Shown: one piece after another, positions 27,715 through 37,583 of the stretch
How positions within the stretch are numbered: the first letter of the stretch is position 1
How the letters are laid out: every line of letters begins with the position of its first letter
Assembly (NCBI GenBank): GCA_015231755.1
Contig: JADGAZ010000009.1
Span: forward strand, 1 to 64,000
Source: Magnetococcales bacterium
GTDB lineage: Bacteria; Pseudomonadota; Magnetococcia; Magnetococcales; Magnetaquicoccaceae
Length of the DNA: 64,000 bases
Reading direction: 5' to 3'
Made by a program: the position numbers and the translations under genes
The notes under the pieces: generated by a model
Seen by the model: the letters and a program-made list of their open reading frames with translations, nothing else
Databases searched by the model: none
Told to the model about the DNA's origin: nothing

Positions 27715-27781
27715 GTAGACACGCGGGATTTAGGTTCCCGTGCCTCGCGGCGTGAGGGTTCGAGTCCCTTGTCGGGCACCA
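27698..27781 (+). tRNA. tRNA-Leu (TAG anticodon)
   Basis: An 84-nt class II tRNA with encoded CCA. The acceptor GCCCGAT pairs with GTCGGGC and the anticodon arm CGGGATTTAGGTTCCCG gives TAG. A variable arm (TGCCTCGCGGCGTGA) and the T-arm GGGTTCGAGTCCC follow. Its 5' end is preceded by two further tandem copies of its first bases. Confidence 0.93.
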
Positions 27782-28039
27782 TGGCCACCATGGCCATCGT
27801 CGATCACCAGCCCCATTGGTGTCTGAGGTCCGGATTGCATCCAGGTTGTCATCAACGGGATTGGAAGGGGGAACCCCGATGGATTACAAGCTGGTTTTTC
27901 GATCCCGCGTCGATCCGGAAGCCGATCACCTCCCAATCAGGCCCATGATTTCCGGACAGGAGCCATTCCCGGCTTCCAAGGATGTTCGGGTTTCCGACCG
28001 CCTCCGTCAGACCGCCCTCACCGATTGGATGGGAGCGTG

Positions 28040-31000
28040 ATGAAAGAGAAGCTCGTTTCGGCGCTGTTGCCACTTCTCTGGACCGTCCTGCTTGCCGCAT
28101 CCTTGTTCTGGAATCTGTGGAATGCCGGGCGTGACTCGGAGTCCATTGTCATGGCGTTTGCCCGCGCCTTCAGTGACGCACTCATCAGCACCCATCTGTG
28201 GAATGCCAATCTGGGTGGGGTATACGTCAAGGTCACCGACGACATCCAATCCAATCCATACCTGAATCCCGTCATGCGGGATCTGACCACCCGTGACGGG
28301 GTGCGGCTGACCCTGATTCATCCCTCCCAGATGTTGCGACAGATCGCCGAAGTTTCCCAGTATGATCAGAAGGTGCGTTATCATCTCATCGCCCTGCGTC
28401 CCATCCGGTCCGCCAACACTCCGGATGGCTGGGAAACGGGGGTGTTGCGCGCCTTCCGGAATCCGGATGATGAACGTCTCGAACTGGTGGCGTCCACCCT
28501 GCATTTTCGTTACATGCGGCCACTGCTGGCGCAAGAAGCCTGCCTGAAATGTCATGCGGGTCAGGTGGCCCGGGTGGGTGAGATTCTGGGTGGGGTCTCC
28601 TTGACCATTCCGGGCGGGGTGCATCTGAACGCGTTGCGGTCGTCACGGCTGGCGTGGGGGGTATCTCATGGGGTGGTCTGGCTGCTCGGACTGGGGGGGA
28701 TGTACGCCTTTCGCAGGTTTCGTGATCGACAGAGGCAATTGCTCGATTACAGTCGCGAGGCCTTGTTGCAGGAAAAAGCCTCCGCGGAAAACGCTACACG
28801 GGAAAAAAGTGAACTCCTCGGACAACTGCTGCAAAAATCATCCAAGCTGTCCAAACAGAACAAAGAGCTGGAACTGCTCGGACAGATCCGTTCCGTCACC
28901 AATCGCCTGTTGATCGATGCCCTGGAGCCTCTTTCCCTGATGGAACATCTGGAAGAGGCCATGTTTCTGATCACCGCGACCCCCTGGTTCGGCATTCAGC
29001 CACGGGGATCGATTTTCTTGTGGGACGAGGCTTCCGGAGAACTGGTGCTGGCGGTGCATCATCAGCTTTCCGAGCCGTTGTTGACCTTATGCGCCCGGGT
29101 GCCTCTTGGTCATTGTCTGTGCGGTCGGGCGGCTCAGACCCGTCAGGTGGTGTTCACCAGTCATCTGGGGGATCGTCATGAAATCCGCTTCGAGGGGATG
29201 GAGGAGCATGGTCATTACTGTTTGCCCATTCTGACCGGGGATCGTCTGCTGGGGGTGCTGAATCTCTATGTGGATCACAACCATACCCCGACCACCGAGG
29301 AGGCCAATTTTTTGCGTTCCGTGACCAGCACCCTGGCCGGAATCATCGTGCGGGCCGAACAGGATGAACAACTGGCCGAAGCCAAGCGTCGCGCCGAGGA
29401 GGGCACGCGTGCCAAGAGCGCCTTTCTGGCCAACATGAGCCATGAAATCCGTACCCCCATCAACGCCATTCTCGGTCTTGGCCATCTGCTGGAACAGACC
29501 ATTCTCTCCGGACAGCAGTTGGACTATCTGCGCAAGATCCGTTTCTCTTCCCAGTCCTTGTTGAACATCATCAACGATATTCTGGACTTTTCCAAAATCG
29601 AGGCGGGCAAGCTTTCCTTGGAGTCGGTGCCGTTTCATCTGGAGGAGATTTTGGGCCATGTCATCGGACTGGTGGAACACAAAGCCCGGGAAAAAGGATT
29701 GGTCATTCTGCTCGACATTCCGCAGGATCTGCCTTGCACCTTGCGGGGCGATCCGTTGCGACTTGGGCAGGTGTTGACCAACCTGATCGGCAATGCGGTC
29801 AAGTTCACCGAGTCCGGGGAGATTGCGGTCAGTGTCCAGCCTTATTATTATTCTGAGAGTTTTGTGGTGCACTGTTTTTCGGTGCAGGATACCGGCATCG
29901 GCCTGACCCCGGAACAGCAGGCCGGACTGTTTCAGGCGTTCAGTCAGGCGGATCTTTCCACCACGCGTCGTTTTGGCGGCACCGGATTGGGTTTGGCCAT
30001 CAGTCGGCAGTTGGTCCGCATGATGGGCGGGCGGATCTGGGTGGAGAGTGAACCGGGTCGGGGCAGTCTGTTTGCTTTCACGGCGGCCTTTTGGCGTCAG
30101 GATCAGCAGACGGTCTTGCAGGATGCCGATGCCCGCCATCATTCGTTGACGCGGGATCCGGCCAGTGATGAGCGGGCTTTGGCGGCCTTGCGGGGTGCGT
30201 CTGTGTTGGTGGTCGAGGACAACGACATCAACCAGCAGGTGGCCAAGGAGATTCTGCAACAATGGGGACTGGTGGTGACGGTGGTGGGGGATGGTCGGGC
30301 CGCCATTCAGGCGGTGGAACAGGCCCATCCCCCCTTTGCCGCGGTGTTCATGGATGTGCAGATGCCGGTGATGGATGGTTATCACGCCACCCGCGCCATT
30401 CGCGGACTGGCGGTGGGCGGGGATCTGCCGGTGATCGCCATGACGGCCAATGCCATGTCCGGGGATCGGGAGCGGAGTCTGGCCGAAGGGATGAACGATC
30501 ATCTGGTCAAACCCATCGATGTGGATCTTCTCAAGGCGAGTGTGTTGCATTGGGTCAAGCCGGTCCCTGGTGGTGGAGTTGAGGGGGAGGTGAAAGCGGC
30601 TGTCGTCGTGTCGGCTGAGGCGCTCCCGGCGTGTGTCCTGCCCGAGGTGTTGCCGGGGATCGATCTGGAGGACGGTTTGCGGCGGGTGGCGGGCAATCGG
30701 GGATTGTTCGCCCGCTTGATCCTGGAATTCTGTCGCAAGTACCGGCGTTCCGGCGAGACCTTGCGCAAGGCTTTGGATGCTGGCGAGGTGGGTGAGGCCC
30801 GTCGTTTGCTGCATGCCCTGGGGGGGATGGCGGGCAATCTTTCGGCCCGTGATCTCCATGGCACCATCAACGCTTTGAGAAACGCCATCAAACAGGAACA
30901 CAGGGGAGAGATTCCGGTTTTGCTGGATCAGTTTGATCAGCACTTGCGGATCGTGGTGGAATCGGCTTTCCTTTTGGAGGGGTTGAACCGGTCGGAACCG

Positions 31001-31279
31001 TCGACGACCCCCGATGTCGGGACCGAGAATTTCGCCTGGGATGTCTCCGTGGTGGCGCCATTGCTGGAGCAGACCATGTATCTTTTGGGGTCCAACAATT
31101 TGGCTGCGAAACGGATGATGCCTGCCATTCGTGAGGCGTTGCCTGGGCCGCGTTTCCAAGAGGAGATCCGCGCCATGGAAGAAAACGTGAATCAACTCGA
31201 TTTTGCCGCCGCGCGTCCTCCTTTGGAGGCCATTGCCCGCGCGCTTGCTTTGATCCTGACCACGGGTGAGACTCCATGA
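28040..31279 (+). CDS. Heme-binding (CxxCH) hybrid histidine kinase with GAF, REC and Hpt
   Basis: A 1079-aa membrane kinase starting at ATG 28040. Membrane helices at about 8-28 and 205-224 enclose a periplasmic domain of the DUF3365/Tll0287 type with one c-type heme motif, C168-L-K-C171-H172. A coiled coil and a GAF domain (about 285-438) follow. Next come HisKA with H468 in [12 protein letters not shown], HATPase_c ([17 protein letters not shown]), REC ([11 protein letters not shown]...[10 protein letters not shown]), and an Hpt domain ([14 protein letters not shown]). In the Hpt domain the His is one place shifted from the usual AHxLKG, so its use is likely but not certain. Heme-based redox or gas sensing is the probable input. 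It overlaps the next gene by 4 bp (ATGA). Confidence 0.92.
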   Translation: MKEKLVSALLPLLWTVLLAASLFWNLWNAGRDSESIVMAFARAFSDALISTHLWNANLGGVYVKVTDDIQSNPYLNPVMRDLTTRDGVRLTLIHPSQMLRQIAEVSQYDQKVRYHLIALRPIRSANTPDGWETGVLRAFRNPDDERLELVASTLHFRYMRPLLAQEACLKCHAGQVARVGEILGGVSLTIPGGVHLNALRSSRLAWGVSHGVVWLLGLGGMYAFRRFRDRQRQLLDYSREALLQEKASAENATREKSELLGQLLQKSSKLSKQNKELELLGQIRSVTNRLLIDALEPLSLMEHLEEAMFLITATPWFGIQPRGSIFLWDEASGELVLAVHHQLSEPLLTLCARVPLGHCLCGRAAQTRQVVFTSHLGDRHEIRFEGMEEHGHYCLPILTGDRLLGVLNLYVDHNHTPTTEEANFLRSVTSTLAGIIVRAEQDEQLAEAKRRAEEGTRAKSAFLANMSHEIRTPINAILGLGHLLEQTILSGQQLDYLRKIRFSSQSLLNIINDILDFSKIEAGKLSLESVPFHLEEILGHVIGLVEHKAREKGLVILLDIPQDLPCTLRGDPLRLGQVLTNLIGNAVKFTESGEIAVSVQPYYYSESFVVHCFSVQDTGIGLTPEQQAGLFQAFSQADLSTTRRFGGTGLGLAISRQLVRMMGGRIWVESEPGRGSLFAFTAAFWRQDQQTVLQDADARHHSLTRDPASDERALAALRGASVLVVEDNDINQQVAKEILQQWGLVVTVVGDGRAAIQAVEQAHPPFAAVFMDVQMPVMDGYHATRAIRGLAVGGDLPVIAMTANAMSGDRERSLAEGMNDHLVKPIDVDLLKASVLHWVKPVPGGGVEGEVKAAVVVSAEALPACVLPEVLPGIDLEDGLRRVAGNRGLFARLILEFCRKYRRSGETLRKALDAGEVGEARRLLHALGGMAGNLSARDLHGTINALRNAIKQEHRGEIPVLLDQFDQHLRIVVESAFLLEGLNRSEPSTTPDVGTENFAWDVSVVAPLLEQTMYLLGSNNLAAKRMMPAIREALPGPRFQEEIRAMEENVNQLDFAAARPPLEAIARALALILTTGETP

Positions 31280-32193
31280 AAAAAAACCGGGAAAAACCGG
31301 TCATCCTGGTAGTGGATGACGAATCGATCAATATCGAGGTGTTGGATGAGATTCTGCGGCGCGATTATGTCGTGTTGTTTTCCACCCATGGCAAGATGGC
31401 CCTGGAGATGGCCGTTGTCCAGGATCCGGATCTGGTTCTGCTGGATATCATGATGCCGGGGATGGATGGTCATGAGGTGTGTCGCCGACTGAAGGCCGAT
31501 AGCCGCACCCGGGCGATTCCGGTGGTGTTCGTGACCGCCATGAGTGGCAAGGAGGATGTGGTCGAGGGATTGCGGCTCGGGGCCTATTATTATTTGACCA
31601 AGCCGGTGGACCCTCCGGCCATTCAGGCGGTGATTGCCGCCGCATTGCACGAATACGCCACCCATTGCGCCTTGCAGGAAGAGGTCAACAAGACCGCCAG
31701 CATTTTTGGGCTGTTGGAGAGCGGTCGATTCCGGTTTCGCACCATCGAGGAGGCCCGTTCACTGGCGGTGCTGCTGGCCAAGGCCTGTCCCGAGCCGGAA
31801 AAACGGGTGCTGGGTTTGACGGAGTTGATGGTCAACGCGGTGGAGCATGGCAATCTGTCCATCAGTTATCAAGAAAAGAGCGCCTTGCACAAGTCGGGCA
31901 GTTGGGCCGATGAGATCGAACGGCGTCTGAACCGGCCGGAATATGCCAAGAGAAGCGCGACCGTCGAGTTTGTGCGGGATGGGGGGGAGATCCGGTTTTT
32001 GATTTGTGATCAGGGGGAGGGGTTTGACTGGCGCGCCTTCATGAAGATCGATCCGGACCGGGTTTTCGATTCCCACGGTCGGGGCATCGCCATGGCCAAC
32101 ATGCTCAGTTTCGACGCGGTGCGTTATCTGGGCAAGGGCAACGAGGTGATGGCGGTGTTGAGTATCGTCCAGTCCGGGGAGGCGCGGTGGTGA
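31276..32193 (+). CDS. Response regulator with RsbW-like HATPase output domain
   Basis: A 305-aa protein with an N-terminal REC domain ([12 protein letters not shown]; phospho-Asp in [19 protein letters not shown]; Lys in TKPVDP) and a C-terminal HATPase_c_2 domain. The latter contains [14 protein letters not shown] (N box) and a late [12 protein letters not shown] box. The family resembles anti-sigma kinases of the RsbW/SpoIIAB type, which act by binding or phosphorylating partner proteins rather than DNA. It is translationally coupled to the heme kinase and is its likely direct partner. A matching STAS anti-anti-sigma protein is not in the window. Confidence 0.88.
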   Translation: MKKNREKPVILVVDDESINIEVLDEILRRDYVVLFSTHGKMALEMAVVQDPDLVLLDIMMPGMDGHEVCRRLKADSRTRAIPVVFVTAMSGKEDVVEGLRLGAYYYLTKPVDPPAIQAVIAAALHEYATHCALQEEVNKTASIFGLLESGRFRFRTIEEARSLAVLLAKACPEPEKRVLGLTELMVNAVEHGNLSISYQEKSALHKSGSWADEIERRLNRPEYAKRSATVEFVRDGGEIRFLICDQGEGFDWRAFMKIDPDRVFDSHGRGIAMANMLSFDAVRYLGKGNEVMAVLSIVQSGEARW

Positions 32194-32278
32194 TGGCCTG
32201 AGAGGGCTGGCGGCAAAGCGCGTTTTTTCCCCCGTCCGGGGCGTGTGGGAGCGTGCGACGGGGGCAGGATCGGGGCGT

Positions 32279-32932
32279 TTATCCGTTGCGGGATCCGGTG
32301 ACGCCGCAAAAGATCAGTCTGGGCATGATGGTGTCGCCAACCCGGTCAATGCGGATGCGGGCCATGGCGGCATAGGGCACGGAGATGCGGGAGAGGTGTT
32401 CCAAAGGCGTGAACAGCACCAGTCCCAGCAGAACCCGGATCACCCCGCCATGGGCCACCACCAGAATCCGTTCCCCGTTGCCTTGGGGATGGGTGAGGGT
32501 ATCGTTCCACAAGGCCCGCAGCCGGATCTGCACATCCCGCAGATGGTCACCTCCCGGCGGAGGGTTGTCGAGGGGATTTTTCCAGAAACGGGTGAGACGG
32601 TCCGCGTCCGTGGCCAGGATTTCGGCGGAGGTTTTGCCTTCCCAGGCTCCGAAGCTCATCTCCCGCAAGGAGGGATTGATTTCCGGCTGGAGGTGGAGCC
32701 GTTCCCCCAGGGCATGGGCGAATTCGGCGCAGCGGCGCAGGGGCGAGGAGTAGATCCGGTCCCAGGGGCCGTGAATGCGGGTGGTGTTCCACATGGCGTC
32801 CCATCCTTCCGGGGCCAGGGGGTCGTCCAGGGAACCTCGATACTTCACCCCGCCTACGGGAGCGCCGTGACGCAGCAGATCGATGACCAGTCCGGTGTCG
32901 CCGGAGCGATTTTTGTAGTCGGGTGGGATCAT
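32279..32932 (-). CDS. cobC: Histidine phosphatase, probable alpha-ribazole phosphatase CobC
   Basis: A 217-aa histidine phosphatase superfamily member with the catalytic LLRHGAP motif near residue 20, Arg in YSSPLRRCAEFA, and the second His in VVAHGGVIRV. Overlap by 4 bp (ATGA) with cobT identifies the likely substrate as alpha-ribazole-5'-phosphate, the product of CobT, in the lower-ligand branch of cobalamin synthesis. On sequence alone a phosphoglycerate mutase-like phosphatase could not be excluded. Confidence 0.85.
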   Translation of the reverse strand: MIPPDYKNRSGDTGLVIDLLRHGAPVGGVKYRGSLDDPLAPEGWDAMWNTTRIHGPWDRIYSSPLRRCAEFAHALGERLHLQPEINPSLREMSFGAWEGKTSAEILATDADRLTRFWKNPLDNPPPGGDHLRDVQIRLRALWNDTLTHPQGNGERILVVAHGGVIRVLLGLVLFTPLEHLSRISVPYAAMARIRIDRVGDTIMPRLIFCGVTGSRNG

Positions 32933-33990
32933 GGCGTGGGTGGTGCGGTCTCGTTGAGCAGAGCGCAGGCGGCGCGCAGCAGTGGCAGTGCGGCCAGGGC
33001 GCCGGTGCCCTCTCCCAGACGCATATCCAGGTTGAGGAGCGGGCGGGTTTCCAGGCTGCGGAAAACGGCGTATTGACCGGGTTCGGCGGCCCGGTGTCCG
33101 AAGAAGAGCCATTGTTTGAGGGGGGGATGCAGAGTCACGGCCACCAGAGCGGCCACCGAGGCGCAGAAACCATCCACGATGGCGGTGATGCCCAGTCGGC
33201 CACAGGTGACGTAGGCCCCGCACAAGGCCACGGTCTCGAATCCTCCCAGACGGCGCAGCACATCCAGAGGCGTGGAAAAGAAGCGTTGATGATGATCCAC
33301 GGCGCTTTGGATCGCCTGGGCCTTGATCACCAGGGTTTCAGCCGGGATACCGGCACCGGGACCGGCCACGGTTTCCGGGGGAATGCCCAACAGGGCGCAG
33401 GCCACGGCTCCCGCCGAGGTGGTTTTGCCTGCGCCGATCTCTCCGCCGATGAAGATCCGGCAGCCGTTGTGCGCGGCGCGTTCCACGGCCTCCCGACCGG
33501 CGGCCAAGGCGGCGGCGAGTTGCGGTTCGCTCATGGCCGGGGTGGTGCGAAAGTCGGTGGTGCCGTTGCCGACCCGTTGGCGGATCAGGCCCGGCAGGGC
33601 GCCCGGATCGTGAAACAGTCCCACATCCACCACTTCGTGGTGAATCCCGAAGGTACGGGCCATCACGGCGCTGGCGCTGGTGCCGTTCAGGCAACTGTGC
33701 AGCAGGGTCGGGGTCACCTCGACCGACATGCCCGACACGCCCGCGTTGGCCACGCCGTGATCGGCGGCGAATACGGTGATCTGGCACGGGTCGGCGGACG
33801 GATCAGGCCGATGCTGCATGGCGGCCAAGCGTTCCGCGATCTCTTCCAGGGCGCCCAACGCCCCTGGCGGGCCGGGAAGTCGGGCAAAATGGTTGCGTGC
33901 CGCCTGCGCCATGGATGCGGAGATTGGTTTGATCGGTTGGTGCAGCCAAGTGGAAGTCACGTTAAAGAAAACTCCAGCGGTCGAAATCAT
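32929..33990 (-). CDS. cobT: Nicotinate-nucleotide:dimethylbenzimidazole phosphoribosyltransferase CobT
   Basis: An enzyme of up to 353 aa that makes alpha-ribazole phosphate from DMB and NaMN. The family motifs are clear: LPGPPGALGALEEIAERLA near the N-terminus, VFAADHGVANAGVSG, the NGTSASAVMARTFGI region, GGEIGAGKTTSAGAV, GAYVTCGRLGITAIVDGF, and the C-terminal catalytic Glu region RLGEGTGALAALPLL. The true start may be the GTG at 33960 or further in, because no good ribosome binding site is seen at 33990. cobC follows with a 4-bp overlap. No cobalamin riboswitch was recognised upstream. Confidence 0.92.
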   Translation of the reverse strand: MISTAGVFFNVTSTWLHQPIKPISASMAQAARNHFARLPGPPGALGALEEIAERLAAMQHRPDPSADPCQITVFAADHGVANAGVSGMSVEVTPTLLHSCLNGTSASAVMARTFGIHHEVVDVGLFHDPGALPGLIRQRVGNGTTDFRTTPAMSEPQLAAALAAGREAVERAAHNGCRIFIGGEIGAGKTTSAGAVACALLGIPPETVAGPGAGIPAETLVIKAQAIQSAVDHHQRFFSTPLDVLRRLGGFETVALCGAYVTCGRLGITAIVDGFCASVAALVAVTLHPPLKQWLFFGHRAAEPGQYAVFRSLETRPLLNLDMRLGEGTGALAALPLLRAACALLNETAPPTP

Positions 33991-34160
33991 CCAGGGTTTG
34001 AATCTTACCCGAATATGGTACCTTCAATCTGGGAAAAAGGCCAGAGGAGGTGGAACGGACGAAATTTTTTCGCGGTGCGTTCGGTCGGTTGCCATGGAAG
34101 GCGGCAACCGGGTAAACTAGGGATTCAGTCATTATCGTAAACCGCGCGAAGGGAGTTGCC

Positions 34161-35930
34161 ATGCGGGAGATTGTCATTGGACTCGTGGCCCGCAGTCTGG
34201 AACGGCTGGCCGGAGAAGGGGTTTTGTCCAGAGAGTTGGCGGCTGCGTTTCTGGATCGGGGAGCGGAATTCAAGGTGGAGCGCCCCCGGGAGAAGTCCCA
34301 TGGGGATTTTTCCACCAACGCTGCGTTGGTTCTGTCCCGCATGGCGGGAATGAAGCCCAGGGAGTTGGCCCAGCGGCTGCTTGCTGCCATGCCCACGGAT
34401 CAGACCGCCGGGGTGCGTTGCGAGATCGCCGGACCGGGTTTCATCAATTTTCATTTCTCCCCGGAGCGGTTGCGTGGACTGATTCCGGAAATCGCCAGCC
34501 GTGGTCCCTCCTATGGCCGTTCCCGCAGCGGGGCCGGACAGCGGGTGTTGGTGGAGTTCGTTTCGGCCAACCCCACGGGGCCGATGCATGTGGGGCATGG
34601 CCGGGGCGCGGTGACCGGGGATGCCATCGCCCGTCTGTTGTCCGCCATCGGCTGCGAAGTGGAGCGGGAGTATTACATCAACGACGCCGGCGCCCAGATC
34701 GACGTGTTGGGCCGGTCGGTGCTGTATCGCTATCGGGAGTGTCTGGGCCGGGAGGTGGTGGCCCCTCCGGATTATTATCCCGGGGAATATGTGATCGAAA
34801 TCGCCCGCGCCCTGATCGATCGGGATGGGGAGCGGTGGCTGGAGCGTTGCGACTATCTGGCCCGTGACCATGCGGCGGATAAAAGCGGCCTGGAAAGACC
34901 CCCCGTGGAGGTGGTGGATTTTGCCATCTCCTGGGTCATGCGGGAGATCCGCGCCGATCTGGAATCCATGCGGATCCACTTCGACCACTGGTTTTCCGAA
35001 CGCACCCTGCACGCGGAAGGGGGCATCGATCGGGCACTGGCCCATCTGTCGGCCCATGACTGGATCCACGAAGGGGTGCTGGAACCCCCCAAGGGACGGG
35101 AGGTGGCCGCGTCTGAGGAGTCGGACAGCCGGGTGCAGTTGCTGTTTCGCTCCTCCCGACTGGGGGATGACTCGGATCGCCCCTTGTTGAAGGCGGATGG
35201 CACCCCCACCTATTTCGCCGCCGACATCGCCTATCATTTCCACAAGGCCCAGCGGGGCTATACCCGATTGGTGGATGTGTGGGGCGCGGATCATGGCGGT
35301 TATGTCAAGCGGGTCCAGGCCGCCTTGGAGGCCATGACCGGCCAGAAGGATCTGCTGGACGTGGTGTTGACCCAGATGGTCAATCTGACCCAGGGAGGCA
35401 AGCAGGTGCGCATGTCCAAGCGGGCCGGAACCTTCGTGACCCTGCGGGAGGTGCTGGACGAAACCGGAGCCGATGCGGTGCGTTTCTGGTTTTTGACCCG
35501 CTCGTCGGGTGCCGGACTGGATTTCGATTTGGATCTGGCCAAGTCCAGGAGCAACGACAATCCGGTTTTTTATGTGCAGTATGCCCACGCTCGGGTCTAC
35601 TCTTTGCATGCGAAGCTCAAGGAGAGAGCGTTGCCGGAGGTGGAGGGGGATTTATCCCGTTTGACCGCCGCCGAAGAGATGGATTTGATTCGTCTGCTCG
35701 GGTTGTTCCCCGAAACCGTGGAAGGCGCGGCCTTGAGTCGCGAGCCGCATCGCGTGACCTATTATCTGTCGGAACTGGCGGCGGCGTTTCATGGCTATTA
35801 TAATAATTATCGCATTCTGGATGAGGATCCGGATTTGCGTGGTGCCCGATTGGCGCTTGTCCGTGCGGCTGGACAGGTGATTGCCAACGGGTTGGATTTG
35901 TTGGGTGTTTCCGCTCCGGAATCAATGTGA
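34161..35930 (+). CDS. argS: Arginyl-tRNA synthetase
   Basis: A 589-aa class I synthetase. The HIGH motif is HVGH within SANPTGPMHVGHGRGAV, the KMSKS equivalent is RMSKRAGTF, and the C-terminal anticodon-binding DALR domain ends with ...RAAGQVIANGLDLLGV. The N-terminal Add-1 domain and the overall length are normal. GGGAG precedes the ATG. It is followed by a SPOR-domain gene whose GTG start overlaps the argS stop (GTGA). Confidence 0.97.
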   Translation: MREIVIGLVARSLERLAGEGVLSRELAAAFLDRGAEFKVERPREKSHGDFSTNAALVLSRMAGMKPRELAQRLLAAMPTDQTAGVRCEIAGPGFINFHFSPERLRGLIPEIASRGPSYGRSRSGAGQRVLVEFVSANPTGPMHVGHGRGAVTGDAIARLLSAIGCEVEREYYINDAGAQIDVLGRSVLYRYRECLGREVVAPPDYYPGEYVIEIARALIDRDGERWLERCDYLARDHAADKSGLERPPVEVVDFAISWVMREIRADLESMRIHFDHWFSERTLHAEGGIDRALAHLSAHDWIHEGVLEPPKGREVAASEESDSRVQLLFRSSRLGDDSDRPLLKADGTPTYFAADIAYHFHKAQRGYTRLVDVWGADHGGYVKRVQAALEAMTGQKDLLDVVLTQMVNLTQGGKQVRMSKRAGTFVTLREVLDETGADAVRFWFLTRSSGAGLDFDLDLAKSRSNDNPVFYVQYAHARVYSLHAKLKERALPEVEGDLSRLTAAEEMDLIRLLGLFPETVEGAALSREPHRVTYYLSELAAAFHGYYNNYRILDEDPDLRGARLALVRAAGQVIANGLDLLGVSAPESM

Positions 35931-37015
35931 ATCCCCGTTATCCCACTTCCAGGCAGTTCCGGCGTCACCGGAGCCGAAAATTGGGTCGTCCCTTGCTGCT
36001 GTTGGGCTTGATGGCGGGCGTGGCTTTGTATTGGATTTTTTCCTCTTCCCCGGCGCCCCGGAAACCGGAGGTGGCTGCGGTTTCGGAGAGCAGAAACCTG
36101 GAAGAGGAGATCGCCGCCCATCTCAAGACCACGCAACCGGCTGCGGTGACCCCGCCTCCCGCGGCAGAACACGGACGCCACGACAACAAGGAAAAGGACA
36201 AGGAAAAAGAAAAAGCGGGAGCCTCAGGGGATGGTCGCAGAATTGCCATGATCGATCCCCCCTCCCTGACCGATCCCACGGGCCGGCTGGAGGCCCCGGA
36301 AACCCCGGTGCCCTCCGAAGGATCGGCTGCGGCCAACCATGCCCCGAAGCCGTTCACGCCAATACCGGTCCAGGCCAGGAAACCCTTCGAGAGTCCCAAG
36401 TCGTCGGACGCCGCCAAATCCACCGAATCGTCCAAGAGCGCAGACGCGGCCAAATCCGTCTCTCCGGGGGGCAAATCCGGCGACAAGAACAAAGCGGAAC
36501 CGGAATCCACCGCAGAGAAAAATCCGTCGGGAGAGCATGAAGCGAAAAAAAGCAGCGAACCCGAAGATCCCCCCATGCCTTCCGCGCCCAAGGAGTTGGC
36601 TCCCAAGGCGCGTCCGCCGGATGTGCCGATCACTTTTTATGAAGAGTTGCCCAAACGCAAGGTGATCGTGCCCCTGGAAGAACCGGTGGAAAACGCCAGC
36701 AGCGCCAAATCCACCACCAACGTTGCCGCCGATGCGCCGCCCCCCCGTTCTCCCGCCACGCCGGAGAAAAATGGCGCCCGCACGGGTCCTTATGTGGTGC
36801 AATTGGCGGTGTTCAACGACGCCCAGCGCGCCGCCACCATGGCCGGAGACCTCCAGAAAAAAGGCGTGCCCGCCCGGGTGGTCAAAAGCAAGGATGGCAC
36901 TTTGTATCGGATCCGTTTGGGTCCGTTCCCGACCCATGCCGAGGCCACCCGTTCCGTGACCCAATGGAAACTGGGTGGACAATCCACGTTGATTTTTCAA
37001 GATAACGAGGGATAA
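35927..37015 (+). CDS. SPOR-domain membrane-anchored protein
   Basis: A 362-aa protein that starts with GTG overlapping the argS stop. A short basic cytoplasmic tail is followed by one membrane helix (residues about 20-40). Then comes a long low-complexity periplasmic linker rich in Pro, Ala, Lys, Glu and Ser (about 45-270). The C-terminal SPOR domain (PYVVQLAVFNDAQRAATMAG ... YRIRLGPFPTHAEAT) completes it. SPOR domains bind denuded peptidoglycan at the division site, so a cell-division or cell-envelope role like DedD/FtsN is expected. The argS-SPOR arrangement is common in proteobacteria. Confidence 0.88.
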   Translation: MNPRYPTSRQFRRHRSRKLGRPLLLLGLMAGVALYWIFSSSPAPRKPEVAAVSESRNLEEEIAAHLKTTQPAAVTPPPAAEHGRHDNKEKDKEKEKAGASGDGRRIAMIDPPSLTDPTGRLEAPETPVPSEGSAAANHAPKPFTPIPVQARKPFESPKSSDAAKSTESSKSADAAKSVSPGGKSGDKNKAEPESTAEKNPSGEHEAKKSSEPEDPPMPSAPKELAPKARPPDVPITFYEELPKRKVIVPLEEPVENASSAKSTTNVAADAPPPRSPATPEKNGARTGPYVVQLAVFNDAQRAATMAGDLQKKGVPARVVKSKDGTLYRIRLGPFPTHAEATRSVTQWKLGGQSTLIFQDNEG

Positions 37016-37033
37016 GTCATCCTGTTGCCTCCC

Positions 37034-37342
37034 TCAGCATGGGAGTGTAGCCGGTTTCAGTTGGGAAATCAGCCCTGGAGGCGGGATGTCGAGAAATTGA
37101 ATCGCAATGCCCTCTGGAGTCAGGCGTGCCACCTTGCAGGGCATGATGGAGCGCATGATCAGGGGCATCAGGTGAAACAGCCCGATCTCCTCCAGGTCGA
37201 TTTCGATCGCTGGATAGCCAATCTCAAAATAGACCCCGCTTTCACTGACATCGACCGTGTTGCCGATGTAGGCCCGACGGTTCGGCAATTCCAGCAAAAC
37301 CCTCGCCAGGACCTTGATGCGTTCCGCCCGATTGAAAGCCAT
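37034..37342 (-). CDS. PilZ-domain protein (c-di-GMP receptor)
   Basis: A 102-aa single-domain PilZ protein. An Arg-rich start (NRAERIKV) and the DVSESGVYFEI motif correspond to the RxxxR and (D/N)xSxxG c-di-GMP-binding elements, although the first has one residue fewer between the Arg. The remainder (CKVARLTPEGIAIQFLD) is the typical beta-barrel end. It is monocistronic and converges with the SPOR-domain gene. Which process it controls is not shown by the context. Confidence 0.78.
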   Translation of the reverse strand: MAFNRAERIKVLARVLLELPNRRAYIGNTVDVSESGVYFEIGYPAIEIDLEEIGLFHLMPLIMRSIMPCKVARLTPEGIAIQFLDIPPPGLISQLKPATLPC

Positions 37343-37583
37343 TCCTTGGTTTCCGAGTAAAGAATTGACAATTGTTCATTTATCTCCTGTATGCGCAGTA
37401 TAGGTGAGTGTCTTTTGAAAATCCATCGTAAATTTTGCTGGTTTGCAATTTTTTCCGATTATCGAGATATCGGGATGGGCGTGCTTGTGAACCAACTGGT
37501 TTCAAATAGGCCGGGAATCGGCGTTCCGGCGGTTTCACCAGGGCTGTTGAGGCATCGGGCAGACAAGTGGCAAGTGGCTGTAC

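Noticed and set aside
27667-27781. tRNA-Leu repeats as a phage or island attachment site
   Set aside because: No integrase gene or distal att copy is in the window, and the repeats copy the 5' end of the tRNA rather than the usual 3' end.
33961-34160. Cobalamin riboswitch upstream of cobT
   Set aside because: No B12-box-like sequence was seen on the minus strand in this short gap.
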